A DNA stretch of 64,000 nucleotides, from NCBI GenBank assembly GCA_002025645.1, contig CP018783.1, positions 1,860,001-1,924,000 on the forward strand, given 5' to 3'. How positions within the stretch are numbered: the stretch's first letter is position 1; every line of letters starts with the position of its first letter. This document shows positions 1 through 13,372 of this stretch, one piece after another. A program made the position numbers and the translations under genes. The notes below the pieces were generated by a model that saw only the letters and a program-made list of their open reading frames with translations, searched no databases and had not been told where the DNA came from. This stretch comes from Curtobacterium pusillum (lineage in GTDB: Bacteria > Actinomycetota > Actinomycetes > Actinomycetales > Microbacteriaceae).

Positions 1-256
1 AGACGCACTCCCCACTCGACCCCGAAAGAGGTTCCGCCAGAGAGGCTTTCGTTCTTGGTTTGACCACCAGTGTGTCGTCGGACCCTGAGGTCCAGTGGCT
101 CATCCCGTAGGAGAGAACCGGTGGAGTAGTCATCCTAGGCGTCGAAGCGATCCAGCGCAAGGCCAGATCTGAACTTCAGTGGAGGATGGTCCCGCTTGAG
201 GGCCGGCGTGCTCTGGGCTTTCGCTCCAGCCGCTCCGCCGCACCTTTGGGGTGACG
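1..256 (-). other. probable rRNA-operon leader
   Basis: No convincing open reading frame lies here. Reading leftward, it follows a strong promoter (264-293) and runs off the window edge. It contains a short CGAAAG/CTTTCG inverted repeat near 15-50. In fast-growing mycobacteria an rRNA operon lies downstream of tyrS. The arrangement here (tyrS, terminator, promoter, untranslated leader) matches that, so I infer a 16S gene just beyond the left edge. No 16S, 23S or 5S sequence is visible in the window itself. Confidence 0.4.
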
Positions 257-263
257 AGTAAGA

Positions 264-293
264 ACTATACGCAGCGTTCGGCGGGTGCGCCAA
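264..293 (-). promoter_or_regulatory. strong leftward sigma-70-type promoter
   Basis: On the minus strand a -35 TTGGCG (288-293) is separated by exactly 18 bp from a -10 TATAGT (264-269). Such a good match is rare in this GC-rich window. It sits between the tyrS terminator and an untranslated stretch, so it is best read as an rRNA promoter. The same TTGGCG-18 bp geometry recurs before the exporter gene at 62382-62411. Confidence 0.55.
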
Positions 294-348
294 GACGGGC
301 CACATCCCGGGCGTGTCGCGTTCTGCAACACGTGCGGCCTCAACGCAG

Positions 349-383
349 CGATGCCCGGCTCCCACGAGGGGAACCGGGCATCG
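349..383 (-). terminator. tyrS terminator hairpin
   Basis: A perfect 10-bp stem, CGATGCCCGG (349-358) with CCGGGCATCG (374-383), encloses a 15-nt loop 15 bp past the tyrS stop. There is no strong T-tract, as is common in actinobacteria. It separates tyrS from the promoter at 264-293. Confidence 0.6.
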
Positions 384-397
384 ACGGGCGAGGACGA

Positions 398-1711
398 TCA
401 GGAGAGCGTCACGCCGGCGAGGGTCTTCTTGCCACGACGGAGCACGAGCACTCCCCCGGGCAGGGCCAGGTCGGACAGCGGTGCGGTCGGGTCTTCGGCG
501 CGGGCGTTGTTCACGTAGACCCCGCCCTGGTCGATCGCCCGTCGGGCCTCACCGAGGGACTTCACGAGTTCGGTGTCGACGAGCGCGCGGGCCACGTCGG
601 CATCGCCGGGCAACGCCACCGATCCCGGGAGCTCCGCGATCGCCGACCGGAGGGTGTCCGCGTCCAACGCACCGAGGTCGCCGTTGCCGAACAGGGCCGC
701 CGAGGCATCGATCGCCGCCTGGGTGGCTTCGGTCCCGTGCACGACGGCCGTCACCTCGAACGCGAGGGTCCGCTGGGCCTCGCGCCGGAAGGGTTCGTCC
801 GCGACGGCCTGCTCGAGGCGCTCGATCTCCGCCCGCGACAGGAACGTGAACTGCCGCAACCGGGCGATCACGTCGGCATCCGCCGTGTTGAGCCAGAACT
901 GGTAGAACGCGTACGGCGACGTCATCTCCGGGTCGAGCCAGATGGCGTTGCCCTCGCTCTTGCCGAACTTCGTGCCGTCGGAGTTCGTGATCAGGGGCGT
1001 CCCCAGCGCGTGCACCGTGGACCCCTCGGTACGCCGGATCAGTTCCGTCCCCGAGGTCAGGTTGCCCCACTGGTCGGAGCCGCCGGTCTGCAGGGTGCAC
1101 CCGTACTGCAGGAACAGTTCGCGGTAGTCGAGCCCCTGGAGGATCTGGTAGCTGAACTCGGTGTAGCTGATGCCCGCGTCGGAGTTCAACCGTGCGGCCA
1201 CGGCGTCCTTCTTGAGCATCGAGTTCACGCGGAAGTACTTGCCGATGTCGCGCAGGAAGTCGATCGCAGACAGCGGCGCCGTCCAGTCGAGGTTGTTCAC
1301 CAGCCGGACGCCGTTCTCGCCGTCGGGGCTGAGGAACCGGGACACCTGCCCCTGCAGACGCGTCACCCACTCCCCCACGGTCTCGCGGGTGTTCAACGTC
1401 CGTTCCGCCGTCGGTCGCGGATCGCCGATCAGTCCGGTGGACCCGCCGACCAGGGCGAGCGGCTTGTGCCCGGCCAGCTGGATGCGGCGCATCGTGAGCA
1501 GCTGCAGCAGGTTGCCGCAGTGCAGGGACGCGGCCGTCGGGTCGAAGCCGCAGTAGTAGGTGATCGGCTCGCCGTCGAGGGCCTCCTTGAGTGCCGTCTC
1601 GTCGGTGGAGACGTGCACCAGATCGCGCCAGCGCAGTTCGTCCCAGACCGAGGCGAAGGTCGGGTCGTTCTGCTGGCGCGTCAGGACATCGTGAGCGGAT
1701 TCACTGGACAC
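398..1711 (-). CDS. tyrS: tyrosyl-tRNA synthetase
   Basis: Class I synthetase that charges tRNA-Tyr in the cytoplasm; 437 residues, normal for the bacterial form. The HIGH-type motif is HCGN (residues 64-67) and the KMSKS-type motif is KFGKS (about 248-252). A C-terminal S4-like RNA-binding domain carries 'GGVYVNN'. I chose the GTG at 1711 because the N-terminus then aligns with family starts (QQNDPTF then VWDELRWR). The frame stays open upstream but that part is not family-like. It is last in the leftward arg-mpg-tyrS series, 109 bp after mpg, with an 89-bp dispersed repeat in the gap. Confidence 0.96.
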   Translation of the reverse strand: MSSESAHDVLTRQQNDPTFASVWDELRWRDLVHVSTDETALKEALDGEPITYYCGFDPTAASLHCGNLLQLLTMRRIQLAGHKPLALVGGSTGLIGDPRPTAERTLNTRETVGEWVTRLQGQVSRFLSPDGENGVRLVNNLDWTAPLSAIDFLRDIGKYFRVNSMLKKDAVAARLNSDAGISYTEFSYQILQGLDYRELFLQYGCTLQTGGSDQWGNLTSGTELIRRTEGSTVHALGTPLITNSDGTKFGKSEGNAIWLDPEMTSPYAFYQFWLNTADADVIARLRQFTFLSRAEIERLEQAVADEPFRREAQRTLAFEVTAVVHGTEATQAAIDASAALFGNGDLGALDADTLRSAIAELPGSVALPGDADVARALVDTELVKSLGEARRAIDQGGVYVNNARAEDPTAPLSDLALPGGVLVLRRGKKTLAGVTLS

Positions 1712-1735
1712 CCAGCCATCGTAGCGGCGAGCGCG

Positions 1736-1820
1736 GGCCTGGGCCCACGCCGCCGGTTCCGGCGCGACGCGCCAGCGGCGGGCCGGCCGTGCCGGTGGGG
1801 AGAGGCGCGGTGCGGGTCCG

Positions 1821-1824
<4 letters not shown>
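1736..1824. repeat. 89-bp dispersed intergenic repeat, copy A
   Basis: This stretch matches 50724-50813 with only about six differences. Shared blocks include GGCCTGGGCCCACGCCGCCG and CCGGCCGTGCCGGTGGGGAG. It fills the gap between the tyrS start and the mpg stop, and its end overlaps the mpg stop codon. No reading frame is plausible. It is GC-rich with internal palindromes such as CCGGC-CGT-GCCGG. Function unknown; a structured RNA or a small repetitive element are both possible. Confidence 0.7.
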
Positions 1825-5232
<3,408 letters not shown>

Positions 5233-5247
5233 TTCGGTCTCCCTCGG

Positions 5248-6240
5248 TCAGACGGTGGCCGCGGTCGTCGCCGCGGTCGCGGTGTTCGCCGCGGTCGCGG
5301 TGTTCGCCGCGGTCGCGGTGTTCGCCGCCAGGAGCCAGGCGAGGAGGGCCTTCTGGGCGTGCAGACGGTTCTCCGCCTCGTCCCAGATGATGCTCCGCGG
5401 GCCGTCGATGACCTCGGCGGTCACCTCGAAGCCCCGGTCGGCGGGCAGGCAGTGCATGAACACGGCGTCGTCGGCGGCATGGGCCATCAGGGCGTCGTCC
5501 ACGCGGTAGCCGTTGAAGGTGTCGAGTCGAGCCTGCTTCTCGTCCTCCTTGCCCATCGACACCCAGGTGTCGGTGACGACGACGTCCGCACCGGCCACCG
5601 CGGCGACCGGATCGGTGACGACGAGGACCGAACCGCCGGTCTCGGCAGCGCGGCGCTCGGCATCCGCCACAACCGCGGCCGCCGGGGAGAACTCGGCGGG
5701 AGCGGCGACGCGGACGTGCATGCCCGCCGTCGCTCCGGCGAGCAGGTACGACTGCGCCATGTTGCTCGCACCGTCGCCGATGAACGCGACGGTCTGACCG
5801 GCGAGGGCGCCGCGGTGCTCACGGATGGTCAGGAGGTCGGCGAGCAGCTGGCACGGGTGGAAGTCGTCCGACAGTGCGTTCACGACGGGGACCGACGTGT
5901 TCGCGGCCATCTCCTCGAGCCCGGCCTGTCCGTAGGTGCGCCAGACGATCGCGGACACCATGCGCTCAAGCACGCGGGCGGTGTCGGACGGGGTCTCCTT
6001 GCCGCCGAGCTGGCTGTTCGCCGTCGAGATGATCAGTGGGCTGCCGCCGAGGTCGGAGATGCCGACGTGGAACGACACCCGCGTGCGGGTCGACGACTTG
6101 TCGAAGATCACCGCGACGCTCTGCGGGCCGGCGAGGGGCTTCGCGCCCCAGCGGTCCGCCTTCATCTGCTCGGCGATGTCGAGGATCGCGGACTGCTCGG
6201 CCTGGCTGAGGTCGTCGTCCCGGAGGAAGTGGCGGGTCAT
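5248..6240 (-). CDS. argF: ornithine carbamoyltransferase
   Basis: Makes citrulline from ornithine and carbamoyl phosphate. Diagnostic motifs are the carbamoyl-phosphate loop STRTR (in 'KSSTRTRVSF'), 'HPCQLLADL', and the ornithine loop 'MHCLPADRG'. The 330 residues include an unusual C-terminal tail of Ala/Thr/Asn repeats (ANTATA three times) encoded by a perfect 18-bp triplication at 5271-5324. The start ATG at 6240 overlaps the argD stop (ATGA). Confidence 0.96.
   Translation of the reverse strand: MTRHFLRDDDLSQAEQSAILDIAEQMKADRWGAKPLAGPQSVAVIFDKSSTRTRVSFHVGISDLGGSPLIISTANSQLGGKETPSDTARVLERMVSAIVWRTYGQAGLEEMAANTSVPVVNALSDDFHPCQLLADLLTIREHRGALAGQTVAFIGDGASNMAQSYLLAGATAGMHVRVAAPAEFSPAAAVVADAERRAAETGGSVLVVTDPVAAVAGADVVVTDTWVSMGKEDEKQARLDTFNGYRVDDALMAHAADDAVFMHCLPADRGFEVTAEVIDGPRSIIWDEAENRLHAQKALLAWLLAANTATAANTATAANTATAATTAATV
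5271..5324. repeat. three perfect 18-bp tandem repeats in the argF tail
   Basis: The unit CCGCGGTCGCGGTGTTCG occurs at 5271-5288, 5289-5306 and 5307-5324 without mismatch. On the coding (minus) strand each unit adds six residues (an ANTATA-type unit) to the ArgF C-terminus. 18 bp keeps the frame, so copy number can change without disrupting the gene. Identical copies suggest recent expansion by slippage. Confidence 0.9.
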
Positions 6241-7475
6241 GCGGAGGTCTCCTGGGTAGCGGTGCCCTGCTCGGCAGCGACGGCCGCGAGGCTCTGGGCC
6301 AGGATCGACACGAACTCGTCGATCTCGGCGTCGGACACGATGAGCGGCGGCGCGATGCGCAGGCTCGACTCGTTCGGGGCGTTGATGATCAGGCCACGCT
6401 CGAGTGCGGCCGCGTTGACGGCGGGACCGATCGGGCCGGTCAGGCCGACCCCGATGAGCAGGCCGGTGCCGCGGACCTCTTCCACCAGCGGCGAGGCGAT
6501 CCCGGCGATGCCTGCGCGGATCCGCTCGCCCTTGGTGACGGCCCCGGCGACGAGGTCGGCGCCCTCGATCTCGGCGAGCACGGCGTTCGCCACACGGGTG
6601 CCGAGCGGGTTGCCGCCGAACGTGGAACCGTGCTGGCCGGCGGAGAACAGGTCCGACGCCCAACCGAAGGTCACGAGCGCGCCGATCGGGAAGCCGCCGG
6701 CGATGCCCTTCGCGACCGTGACCGCGTCGGGCTCGAAGCCGTGTCCCTGGAAGGCGAACCAGTTGCCGGTGCGACCGACACCCGTCTGGATCTCGTCGAG
6801 GATGAGCAGTGCGCCGTGCTCCTCGGTGAGGCGCCGGGCGGCGAGCAGGAAGCCCTCGGGCAGGTCGACGACGCCGGCCTCGCCCTTGATCGGCTCGATC
6901 ACCAGCGCGGCGACGGTGTCGTCGATCGACTCCTCGAGGGCGGCGACCGTCGAGTCGATGTGCTCGACACCCGGGACCATCGGCAGGAAGTCCTCCTGCA
7001 GCGCGGGCTTGCCGGTGAGGGCCAGCGCGCCCATGGTCCGGCCGTGGAAGCCCTGCTTCAGGGCGAGGATGCGGGTCTTCCGACCGTCGGTGCCCTTGTT
7101 CAGCCGGGCGAGCTTGAACGCGGCCTCGTTGGCCTCGGCGCCCGAGTTGCCGAAGTAGACACGGCCGGCCTCGCCCGCACCCGTGATGCGCTTGAGGCGT
7201 TCGGCGAGCTCGAGCTGCGGCGGCGTCGCGAAGTAGTTCGACACGTGCACGAGCTTGGCGGCCTGGTCGCTGATCGCCTCGACCAGTGCGGGGTGCGCGT
7301 GGCCGAGGGAGTTGACGGCGATGCCCGCGAGGAAGTCGAGGTACTCGTTGCCGTCGACGTCCCAGACACGGCAGCCCTGGCCGCGCTCGAGCATGATCTT
7401 CGGCGGGGTCAGGGATCGCATGAGCGACGCCCCGAACCGGTCGTTCCAGGTCTCGGTCTGCGTCTCGGTGCTCAC
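6237..7475 (-). CDS. argD: acetylornithine aminotransferase
   Basis: PLP-dependent class III aminotransferase converting N-acetylglutamate semialdehyde to N-acetylornithine. In its 412 residues one sees 'FGNSGAEANEAAFKLAR', 'ILDEIQTGVGRTG', the PLP-lysine motif 'VAKGIAGGFP' and 'HGSTFGGNPL'. The GTG at 7475 overlaps the argB stop as GTGA and has AAGGGA upstream. The stop overlaps the argF start. Confidence 0.96.
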   Translation of the reverse strand: MSTETQTETWNDRFGASLMRSLTPPKIMLERGQGCRVWDVDGNEYLDFLAGIAVNSLGHAHPALVEAISDQAAKLVHVSNYFATPPQLELAERLKRITGAGEAGRVYFGNSGAEANEAAFKLARLNKGTDGRKTRILALKQGFHGRTMGALALTGKPALQEDFLPMVPGVEHIDSTVAALEESIDDTVAALVIEPIKGEAGVVDLPEGFLLAARRLTEEHGALLILDEIQTGVGRTGNWFAFQGHGFEPDAVTVAKGIAGGFPIGALVTFGWASDLFSAGQHGSTFGGNPLGTRVANAVLAEIEGADLVAGAVTKGERIRAGIAGIASPLVEEVRGTGLLIGVGLTGPIGPAVNAAALERGLIINAPNESSLRIAPPLIVSDAEIDEFVSILAQSLAAVAAEQGTATQETSA

Positions 7476-8509
7476 TGCTGCTGTCCCTTCTCGGTCGTGC
7501 TGGCCACGTGTTGGCCGGTACTGCTGGTCGTCGACGGTGCTGCGACGCGTCGGCCGATCTCGGCGTGGGTCATCTGGTTCTCGGTTCGTCGGCTCGGGTC
7601 CGGGATCACCTCGGTGCCCGCGCCGCGCAGGGTGAAGACCTCGAGCAGGATCGAGTGCGGGATCCGACCGTCGATGATGGTCGCACCGCCGACCCCGCCG
7701 ACCACGGCGTCCAGGCACGCGGTCATCTTCGGGATCATCCCCGACTCGAGCGACGGCAACAGCGCGCGGAGTTCCTCGACCGCGATGAGGTCGACGATCG
7801 AGTCGCGGTCCGGCCAGTTCCGGTACAGCCCGGGGACGTCGGTGAGCATCATGAGCTTCGAGGCCTTGAGCGCGATCGCGAGCGCTCCGGCGGCCGCGTC
7901 GGCGTTCACGTTGAGCGCCTGGTCCGGGTGGGCGTCGTCGATGGCGATGCTCGAGACCACGGGGATGCGGCCGGCCTCGATCGCGGCGAGCACACCGGAG
8001 GGGTCGACGTGCGTGATGTCGCCGACGTGACCGAGGTCGAAGTGCTCGCCGTCGACGACGACGCCCTTCTTCTCGCCGGTGAACAGCGAGCCGCCGTCGC
8101 CGAACACTCCGACCGCCAGGCCCTCGCCGTGCTCGTTCATCAGGTCGACGATCTCGCGGTTGACCTCGCCGGCGAGCACGTCACGGACGACCGTGATCGC
8201 CTCGGTCGTGGTCACCCGGTAGCCGCCGCGGAACTCGGAAGCGATGCCCTGTTCCTTCAGCGCTGCCGAGATCTGGGGGCCGCCACCGTGCACCACGACC
8301 GGGTGGAGGCCGGCGTACCGGAGGTAGACCATGTCCTCGGCGAACGCGCGCTTGAGGTCGTCGTTCACCATGGCGTTGCCGCCGAACTTGATGACGACGA
8401 TCTTGCCGGAGAACCGCTTCAGCCACGGCAGGGACTCGATGAGGGTCGCGGCCTTGACGGTCGCGAGCTCGTGCTCTTCTTCCTTCGAGAGGATGCTGTC
8501 GTCGGCCAT
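7472..8509 (-). CDS. argB: acetylglutamate kinase
   Basis: Phosphorylates N-acetylglutamate. Amino-acid-kinase fold motifs: 'VIKFGGNAM', 'VVHGGGPQIS', 'NVNADAAAGALA' and 'GMIPKM'. The 345 residues exceed the usual length of about 300 because of an acidic N-terminal extension and a C-terminal tail after 'GTEVIPDP'. The ATG at 8509 overlaps the argJ stop (TGATG). This enzyme is typically arginine-inhibited; the sequence does not settle that here. Confidence 0.95.
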   Translation of the reverse strand: MADDSILSKEEEHELATVKAATLIESLPWLKRFSGKIVVIKFGGNAMVNDDLKRAFAEDMVYLRYAGLHPVVVHGGGPQISAALKEQGIASEFRGGYRVTTTEAITVVRDVLAGEVNREIVDLMNEHGEGLAVGVFGDGGSLFTGEKKGVVVDGEHFDLGHVGDITHVDPSGVLAAIEAGRIPVVSSIAIDDAHPDQALNVNADAAAGALAIALKASKLMMLTDVPGLYRNWPDRDSIVDLIAVEELRALLPSLESGMIPKMTACLDAVVGGVGGATIIDGRIPHSILLEVFTLRGAGTEVIPDPSRRTENQMTHAEIGRRVAAPSTTSSTGQHVASTTEKGQQQ

Positions 8510-9708
8510 CAGCTGGAGTACGCGCTGTTCTCGTGGACGTAGTCGTGCGTGAGGTCGTTCGTCAGGATCGTCGCCGAGAACGGCCCGACCCCGAGGTCGA
8601 TGAGGACGTCCGTGTCGCGCGGGGTCAGGTCGACGCTGTCGCTCGGCTGGTCCGGCGCACCGGCGTGGCAGACCCGGACGCCGTTCATCGAGACGTCGAC
8701 GGCGTACGGGTCGAAGTCGGCGTCGGTGGTGCCGATCGCGGCGAGCACCCGGCCCCAGTTCGGGTCGTTGCCGAACACCGCCGCCTTGAACAGGTTGTTC
8801 CGGGCGACGCTCCGGCCGACCGTCACGGCGTCGTCCTCGGTCGCGGCGTTCACGACGTGGATCGCGATGTCGTGGCTGGCGCCCTCGGCGTCCTGCTGCA
8901 GCTGCCGCGCGAGGTCGGCACAGACGGCGGTCAGGGCTTCCTGGAAGTCGCCGACCTCCGGAGTGACGCCGCTGGCACCTGACGACAGGAGCACGACGGT
9001 GTCGTTCGTGGACATGCAGCCGTCCGAGTCGACCCGGTCGAAGGTGACGCGGGTGGCGGCACGGAGCGCCTGGTCGAGTTCGTCCGAGCCGACGACGGCG
9101 TCCGTGGTGATCACCACGAGCATCGTCGCGAGCCCGGGGGCGAGCATGCCCGCACCCTTCGCCATGCCGCCGACGGTCCAGCCGTCCTCGGTGACGACCG
9201 ACTGCTTCGGTTTCGTGTCGGTGGTCATGATCGCGGTCGCCGCATCCGGACCGCCGTCGGCCGACAGCGCCGCACTCGCGAGGTCGACACCCTTGAGCAC
9301 GTTGTCGCGGAACGTCTGGTCGCCGACCCCGATGAGGCCGGTCGAGCACACGACGACGTCACCGGCACCGATGCCGAGCGTGTTGCCGACGGCCTCGGCC
9401 GTCATGTGCGTGGTCTGGAAACCGAACGGGCCGGTGAAGCAGTTCGCGCCCCCGGAGTTCAGGACGACCGCACGGGCCACGCCGTCGCCGACGGCCTGGC
9501 GCGACCAGATGACGGGGTGTGCCTGGGCACGGTTGCTCGTGAAGACCGCCGCCACGGCGGCGTCGGGTCCGTCGTTGACGACGAGGGCCACGTCGGGCTT
9601 GCCGCTCGTCTTGAGTCCGGCTGTCACGCCGGCCGCGCGGAAGCCCGCTGCCGCGGTGACGCCCTGGAGGCCCGGCTCGGTTCCGGTGGTCTGGCTTGCG
9701 TCGGTCAC
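8509..9708 (-). CDS. argJ: bifunctional ornithine acetyltransferase / N-acetylglutamate synthase
   Basis: Recycles the acetyl group between N-acetylornithine and glutamate. The 399-residue precursor carries the autocleavage motif '[14 protein letters not shown]', whose Thr becomes the nucleophile of the beta chain. 'SGGANCFTG' and 'GNDPNWGR' are also family blocks. The GTG at 9708 overlaps the argC stop (GTGA). ArgJ implies the cyclic pathway, consistent with no argA or argE in the cluster. Confidence 0.96.
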   Translation of the reverse strand: MTDASQTTGTEPGLQGVTAAAGFRAAGVTAGLKTSGKPDVALVVNDGPDAAVAAVFTSNRAQAHPVIWSRQAVGDGVARAVVLNSGGANCFTGPFGFQTTHMTAEAVGNTLGIGAGDVVVCSTGLIGVGDQTFRDNVLKGVDLASAALSADGGPDAATAIMTTDTKPKQSVVTEDGWTVGGMAKGAGMLAPGLATMLVVITTDAVVGSDELDQALRAATRVTFDRVDSDGCMSTNDTVVLLSSGASGVTPEVGDFQEALTAVCADLARQLQQDAEGASHDIAIHVVNAATEDDAVTVGRSVARNNLFKAAVFGNDPNWGRVLAAIGTTDADFDPYAVDVSMNGVRVCHAGAPDQPSDSVDLTPRDTDVLIDLGVGPFSATILTNDLTHDYVHENSAYSS

Positions 9709-10802
9709 GGTGCGACTCCGTCCACGCTGAGGCCGAGGGTCTCCGGGAAGCCCAGGGCGATGTTCGTCGACTGGACCGCGGCACCGGCGGTGCCCTTGGC
9801 CAGGTTGTCGAGGGCGCTCACCGCGACGACGCGGCCGGCGGCCTCGTCGACCGCGAGGCCGACCAGGGCGGTGTTCGCGCCGATGGTGTCGGCGACCCGG
9901 GGGAACTCGCCCTCGGGCAGGAGGTGCACGAAGGGCTCGTCGGCGTAGGCCTGCTCCCAGGCGAGCCGGACGTCACGGGCGCTGACCCCGGGCGCGAGCT
10001 TCGCGGTCGTCGTCGCGAGGATGCCGCGGGACATCGGGACGAGGACCGGCGTGAACGAGATCGTCACGTCGGAGGCACCGGCGACGACGAGGTTCTGCTG
10101 GATCTCCGGGATGTGCCGGTGCTTGCCGCCCACTGCGTACGCGCTCGCGGAACCCATGATCTCGGACGCCAGGTACGTGTTCGCGAGCTTCTTGCCGGCG
10201 CCGCTCGGGCCGACGCTCAGGACCGCCACGATGTCGTCCGACTCGACGAGTCCGGCCTGGATGCCCGGCTGGATGCCGAGCGTCACCGCGGTGACGTTGC
10301 ACCCGGGGACCGCGATCCGCTTCGTCCCGACCAGTGCGGAGCGCTGACGGCTCTGCGCCTGGATGTCGTCGACGTCACGCCACTCGTCCGCCGAACCCGG
10401 GGTGGGTGCGGCGAGCAGGAGCTCGGGGAGGCCGTAGGTCCACGCACCGTAGTAGTCGCCGCCGTAGAACGCTTCCCACGCGGCGGGGTCCGTCAGCCGG
10501 TGGTCCGCGCCGCAGTCCACGACGAGGGTGTCGTCGCCGAGCTCCGCGGTGATCGCCCCGGACTGCCCGTGCGGCAGCGCGAGGAAGACCACGTCGTGTC
10601 CGCGCAGGGTCTCCGCCGTCGTCTTCTCGAGGGTCAGGTGCGACAGCGAGCGGAGGTGCGGCTGCGTCGCGATCAACGGCTGTCCGGCGTTCGAGAACGC
10701 CGTCACCGTCCTGACGTCGAACTCGGGATGGGCGGAGAGCACGCGCAGGAGCTCACCGCCCGCGTAGCCGGAGGCTCCCGCCACGGCGACGGATACGGAC
10801 AT
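9705..10802 (-). CDS. argC: N-acetyl-gamma-glutamyl-phosphate reductase
   Basis: NADPH-dependent reductase; first gene of the arginine operon. The 365-residue protein has the nucleotide-binding '[13 protein letters not shown]', the catalytic Cys in 'VPGCNVTAV', and '[10 protein letters not shown]'. ATG 10802 is preceded by AAGGTGG. The 77-bp gap to pheT probably holds the arg promoter, but I see no clear ARG-box palindrome there. Confidence 0.96.
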   Translation of the reverse strand: MSVSVAVAGASGYAGGELLRVLSAHPEFDVRTVTAFSNAGQPLIATQPHLRSLSHLTLEKTTAETLRGHDVVFLALPHGQSGAITAELGDDTLVVDCGADHRLTDPAAWEAFYGGDYYGAWTYGLPELLLAAPTPGSADEWRDVDDIQAQSRQRSALVGTKRIAVPGCNVTAVTLGIQPGIQAGLVESDDIVAVLSVGPSGAGKKLANTYLASEIMGSASAYAVGGKHRHIPEIQQNLVVAGASDVTISFTPVLVPMSRGILATTTAKLAPGVSARDVRLAWEQAYADEPFVHLLPEGEFPRVADTIGANTALVGLAVDEAAGRVVAVSALDNLAKGTAGAAVQSTNIALGFPETLGLSVDGVAP

Positions 10803-10879
10803 GGGATTCCACCTTTGGTCGGACTGGTCGTCGAGAGAGTCGGAGGCGGCGGCCCCGGGCGGTGCTGGTCCCGATGGGA

Positions 10880-13372
10880 TCAGTCGCGCAGGGTCGCCCC
10901 GAATCGCTCGCCGGCACGTCGGACGGCGCCGTCACGGGCATCGGAGGCCTCGGCAGCGGTCAGCGTGCGGTCCGTGGCACGGAAGCGCAGGGCGAACGTC
11001 AGGGACTTCTGTCCCTCGTCCACGCCCGTGCCCCGGTAGTCGTCCACGAGCCGAGCATACTCCAACAGGTCTCCGGCACCAGTCCGGACCGCATCCAGTA
11101 CTTCGCCCGCCGGTACGTCGGAGCCCACCACGAGGGAGAGGTCCTGCGTCGCCGCCGGGTAGGACACGATCGGTGCCACCGACACGAGCTCGGGCGCCGC
11201 TGCGACGAGGGCGTCGAGGTCGAGTTCGACGACCGCGACCACACGCGGCAGGACCGCGGCCTCGGTCAACTCGGGCAGCAGTTCGCCCGCGACGCCGACG
11301 ACCGTGTCGCCCACCAGGAGCGACGCCGCGCGGCCCGGGTGCAGTGACGGGTGCGTCGTCTGCGCCACGGTGAGTTCGACGCCGACGGCCCAGGCGACCG
11401 TGCGGGCCACGTCGAGCGCGTCCGCGATGCCGTACGGCTCGGGCTGGACGCCGGGCTGCTTCACGACGCGGTTGCCGGTGAGCAACGCGGACACGTGGAA
11501 CGGCTGCGGCGGCAGGGCAGCGTCGAGCGCAGCCAGGGTCTCGCGGTCGGGCAGGGTGGCGCCGGCCGGGACCGTGTCGGTGCCGAGGGTGACGCCCTGC
11601 TCCGGCAGGAACACGCGCGAGGTCTCGTACAGCGCGACGTCGACGAGCCCGCGGGAGACGTTCCGCCGGGCCGCGTCCACCAGCGCCGGCAGGCCGCTGC
11701 GACGGAGCAGGCTCTGCTCGCTGTCGAGGGCGTTCGCGAGCACCACGCTCGGGCCACCGTCGGGGTCGATCCCCGGGTAGGCGTCCTGCGTGGCCTGTGA
11801 GACGAACGGCGCGGTGACGGCCTCGACGAGTCCGTCCGCGGCCAGGGCAGCGGCGACGCGACGGCGTGCCCGCTGGTGGTCCGTCAGACCGCGGCCGGGC
11901 GGGGCGACCGGCAGGACGCTCGGGATGCGGTCGTAGCCGACGATGCGCGCGACCTCCTCGACGAGGGTGGTGTCGTCGGTGAGGTCCGGACGCCAGGTCG
12001 GCGGGGTGACGGCGAGGAGCGCTCCGTCGACGTCGACCGTCGCTCCGATCGCGCGGAGGGTGTCGATGACCTCGGCGTCGGTGTAGTCGACACCGATCAT
12101 CTCGGCCGGGCGCGACAGCCGCATCGGCACCGTCGGCCGCGGCGTCGTGTCGACGAGCGTCGATCCGAGCGCGTCGGCCGTCCCGCCCGCGAGCTCGACG
12201 AGGAGCTCGACGGCGCGGTTGGCCGCGGCCTCGGCGACGAGCGGGTCGACGCCACGCTCGAAGCGACGGGAGGCCTCGCTCGGGAGCTTGTGGCGGCGTG
12301 CCGTGCGGGCGATCGAGACCTGGTCGAAGCCGGCTGCCTCGATCAGGACGTCGGTGGTGCCGTCGGAGATCTCGGTACGGGCACCGCCCATGACCCCGGC
12401 GAGCCCCACGGGCCCCTGGTCGTCGGTGATGACGAGGTCCTCCGGGTCGAGCGTGCGCTCCGCGTCGTCGAGGGTCGTCAGGGTCTCGCCCGCCGTGGCA
12501 CGACGGACCCCGAGACCGCCCTGCACCTTGGCGAGGTCGTACCCGTGCAGGGGCTGGCCCAGCTCGAACATGACGTAGTTCGTGATGTCGACGGGGAGGG
12601 AGATCGAGCGCACGCCGGCGAGGGCCAGGCGGGACACCATCCACGCCGGTGTCTTCGCCGTCGGGTCGATGCCGCGGACGACACGCGTGACGAACGTCGT
12701 CGCGCCGACGCGGCCGCGGATCGGGGCGCGGTCGTCGATCGTGACGACGAAGCCCTCGGCGCTCCGGGGCGTGACGCGGTCCGCGGGGTCGTGGAAGCTC
12801 GCACCGGTGGCGTGCGCGTACTCGCGCGCGACCCCGCGCATGCTCAGCACGTACCCGCGGTCCGGCGTGACGTTGATCTCCACCGCTGCGTCGTCGAGGC
12901 CGAGGAGCGCGATGGCGTCCTGGCCGACCTCTGGCTCCATGCCGATGTCGGCGAAGCGGAGGATGCCGTCGTGCTCGTCACCGAGGCCGAGTTCACGTGC
13001 GGAGGCGATCATGCCGTCGGACACGTGCCCGTAGGTCTTGCGGGCGGCGATCGGGAACGGCCCGGGCAGGACCGCGCCGGGCAGCGTCACGACGACGAGG
13101 TCGCCCACGTCGAAGTTGTGCGCACCGCAGACGATGCCGCGGGGCTCGGACTCGCCGACGTCCACCTGGCACCAGTTGATCGTCTTTCCGTTCTTCTGCG
13201 GCTCGGGCTCGCGCTCGAGCACGCGGCCGACGACGATCGGGCCGGTGAGGTCGTAGGTGTGGACGTCCTCTTCTTCGAAGCCCACCGACACGAGCGCCGC
13301 GTGGACGTGCTCGAGGGTGACGTCGTCGGGGAGGTCGACGGACTCGCCGAGCCAACGGAGTGGGACGCGCAT
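10880..13372 (-). CDS. pheT: phenylalanyl-tRNA synthetase, beta subunit
   Basis: 830-residue beta chain of the alpha2-beta2 synthetase. An EMAP-like tRNA-binding domain appears early ('[15 protein letters not shown]'), followed by B3/B4 editing ('[13 protein letters not shown]'), B5 ('[15 protein letters not shown]'), a catalytic-like core and a C-terminal ferredoxin-fold anticodon-binding domain ending '[13 protein letters not shown]'. The ATG overlaps the pheS stop (TGATG), so the two subunits are coupled. Confidence 0.96.
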   Translation of the reverse strand: MRVPLRWLGESVDLPDDVTLEHVHAALVSVGFEEEDVHTYDLTGPIVVGRVLEREPEPQKNGKTINWCQVDVGESEPRGIVCGAHNFDVGDLVVVTLPGAVLPGPFPIAARKTYGHVSDGMIASARELGLGDEHDGILRFADIGMEPEVGQDAIALLGLDDAAVEINVTPDRGYVLSMRGVAREYAHATGASFHDPADRVTPRSAEGFVVTIDDRAPIRGRVGATTFVTRVVRGIDPTAKTPAWMVSRLALAGVRSISLPVDITNYVMFELGQPLHGYDLAKVQGGLGVRRATAGETLTTLDDAERTLDPEDLVITDDQGPVGLAGVMGGARTEISDGTTDVLIEAAGFDQVSIARTARRHKLPSEASRRFERGVDPLVAEAAANRAVELLVELAGGTADALGSTLVDTTPRPTVPMRLSRPAEMIGVDYTDAEVIDTLRAIGATVDVDGALLAVTPPTWRPDLTDDTTLVEEVARIVGYDRIPSVLPVAPPGRGLTDHQRARRRVAAALAADGLVEAVTAPFVSQATQDAYPGIDPDGGPSVVLANALDSEQSLLRRSGLPALVDAARRNVSRGLVDVALYETSRVFLPEQGVTLGTDTVPAGATLPDRETLAALDAALPPQPFHVSALLTGNRVVKQPGVQPEPYGIADALDVARTVAWAVGVELTVAQTTHPSLHPGRAASLLVGDTVVGVAGELLPELTEAAVLPRVVAVVELDLDALVAAAPELVSVAPIVSYPAATQDLSLVVGSDVPAGEVLDAVRTGAGDLLEYARLVDDYRGTGVDEGQKSLTFALRFRATDRTLTAAEASDARDGAVRRAGERFGATLRD

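Noticed and set aside
1..348. 5S or 23S rRNA gene end
   Set aside because: No recognisable 5S or 23S sequence; a promoter and leader fit better.
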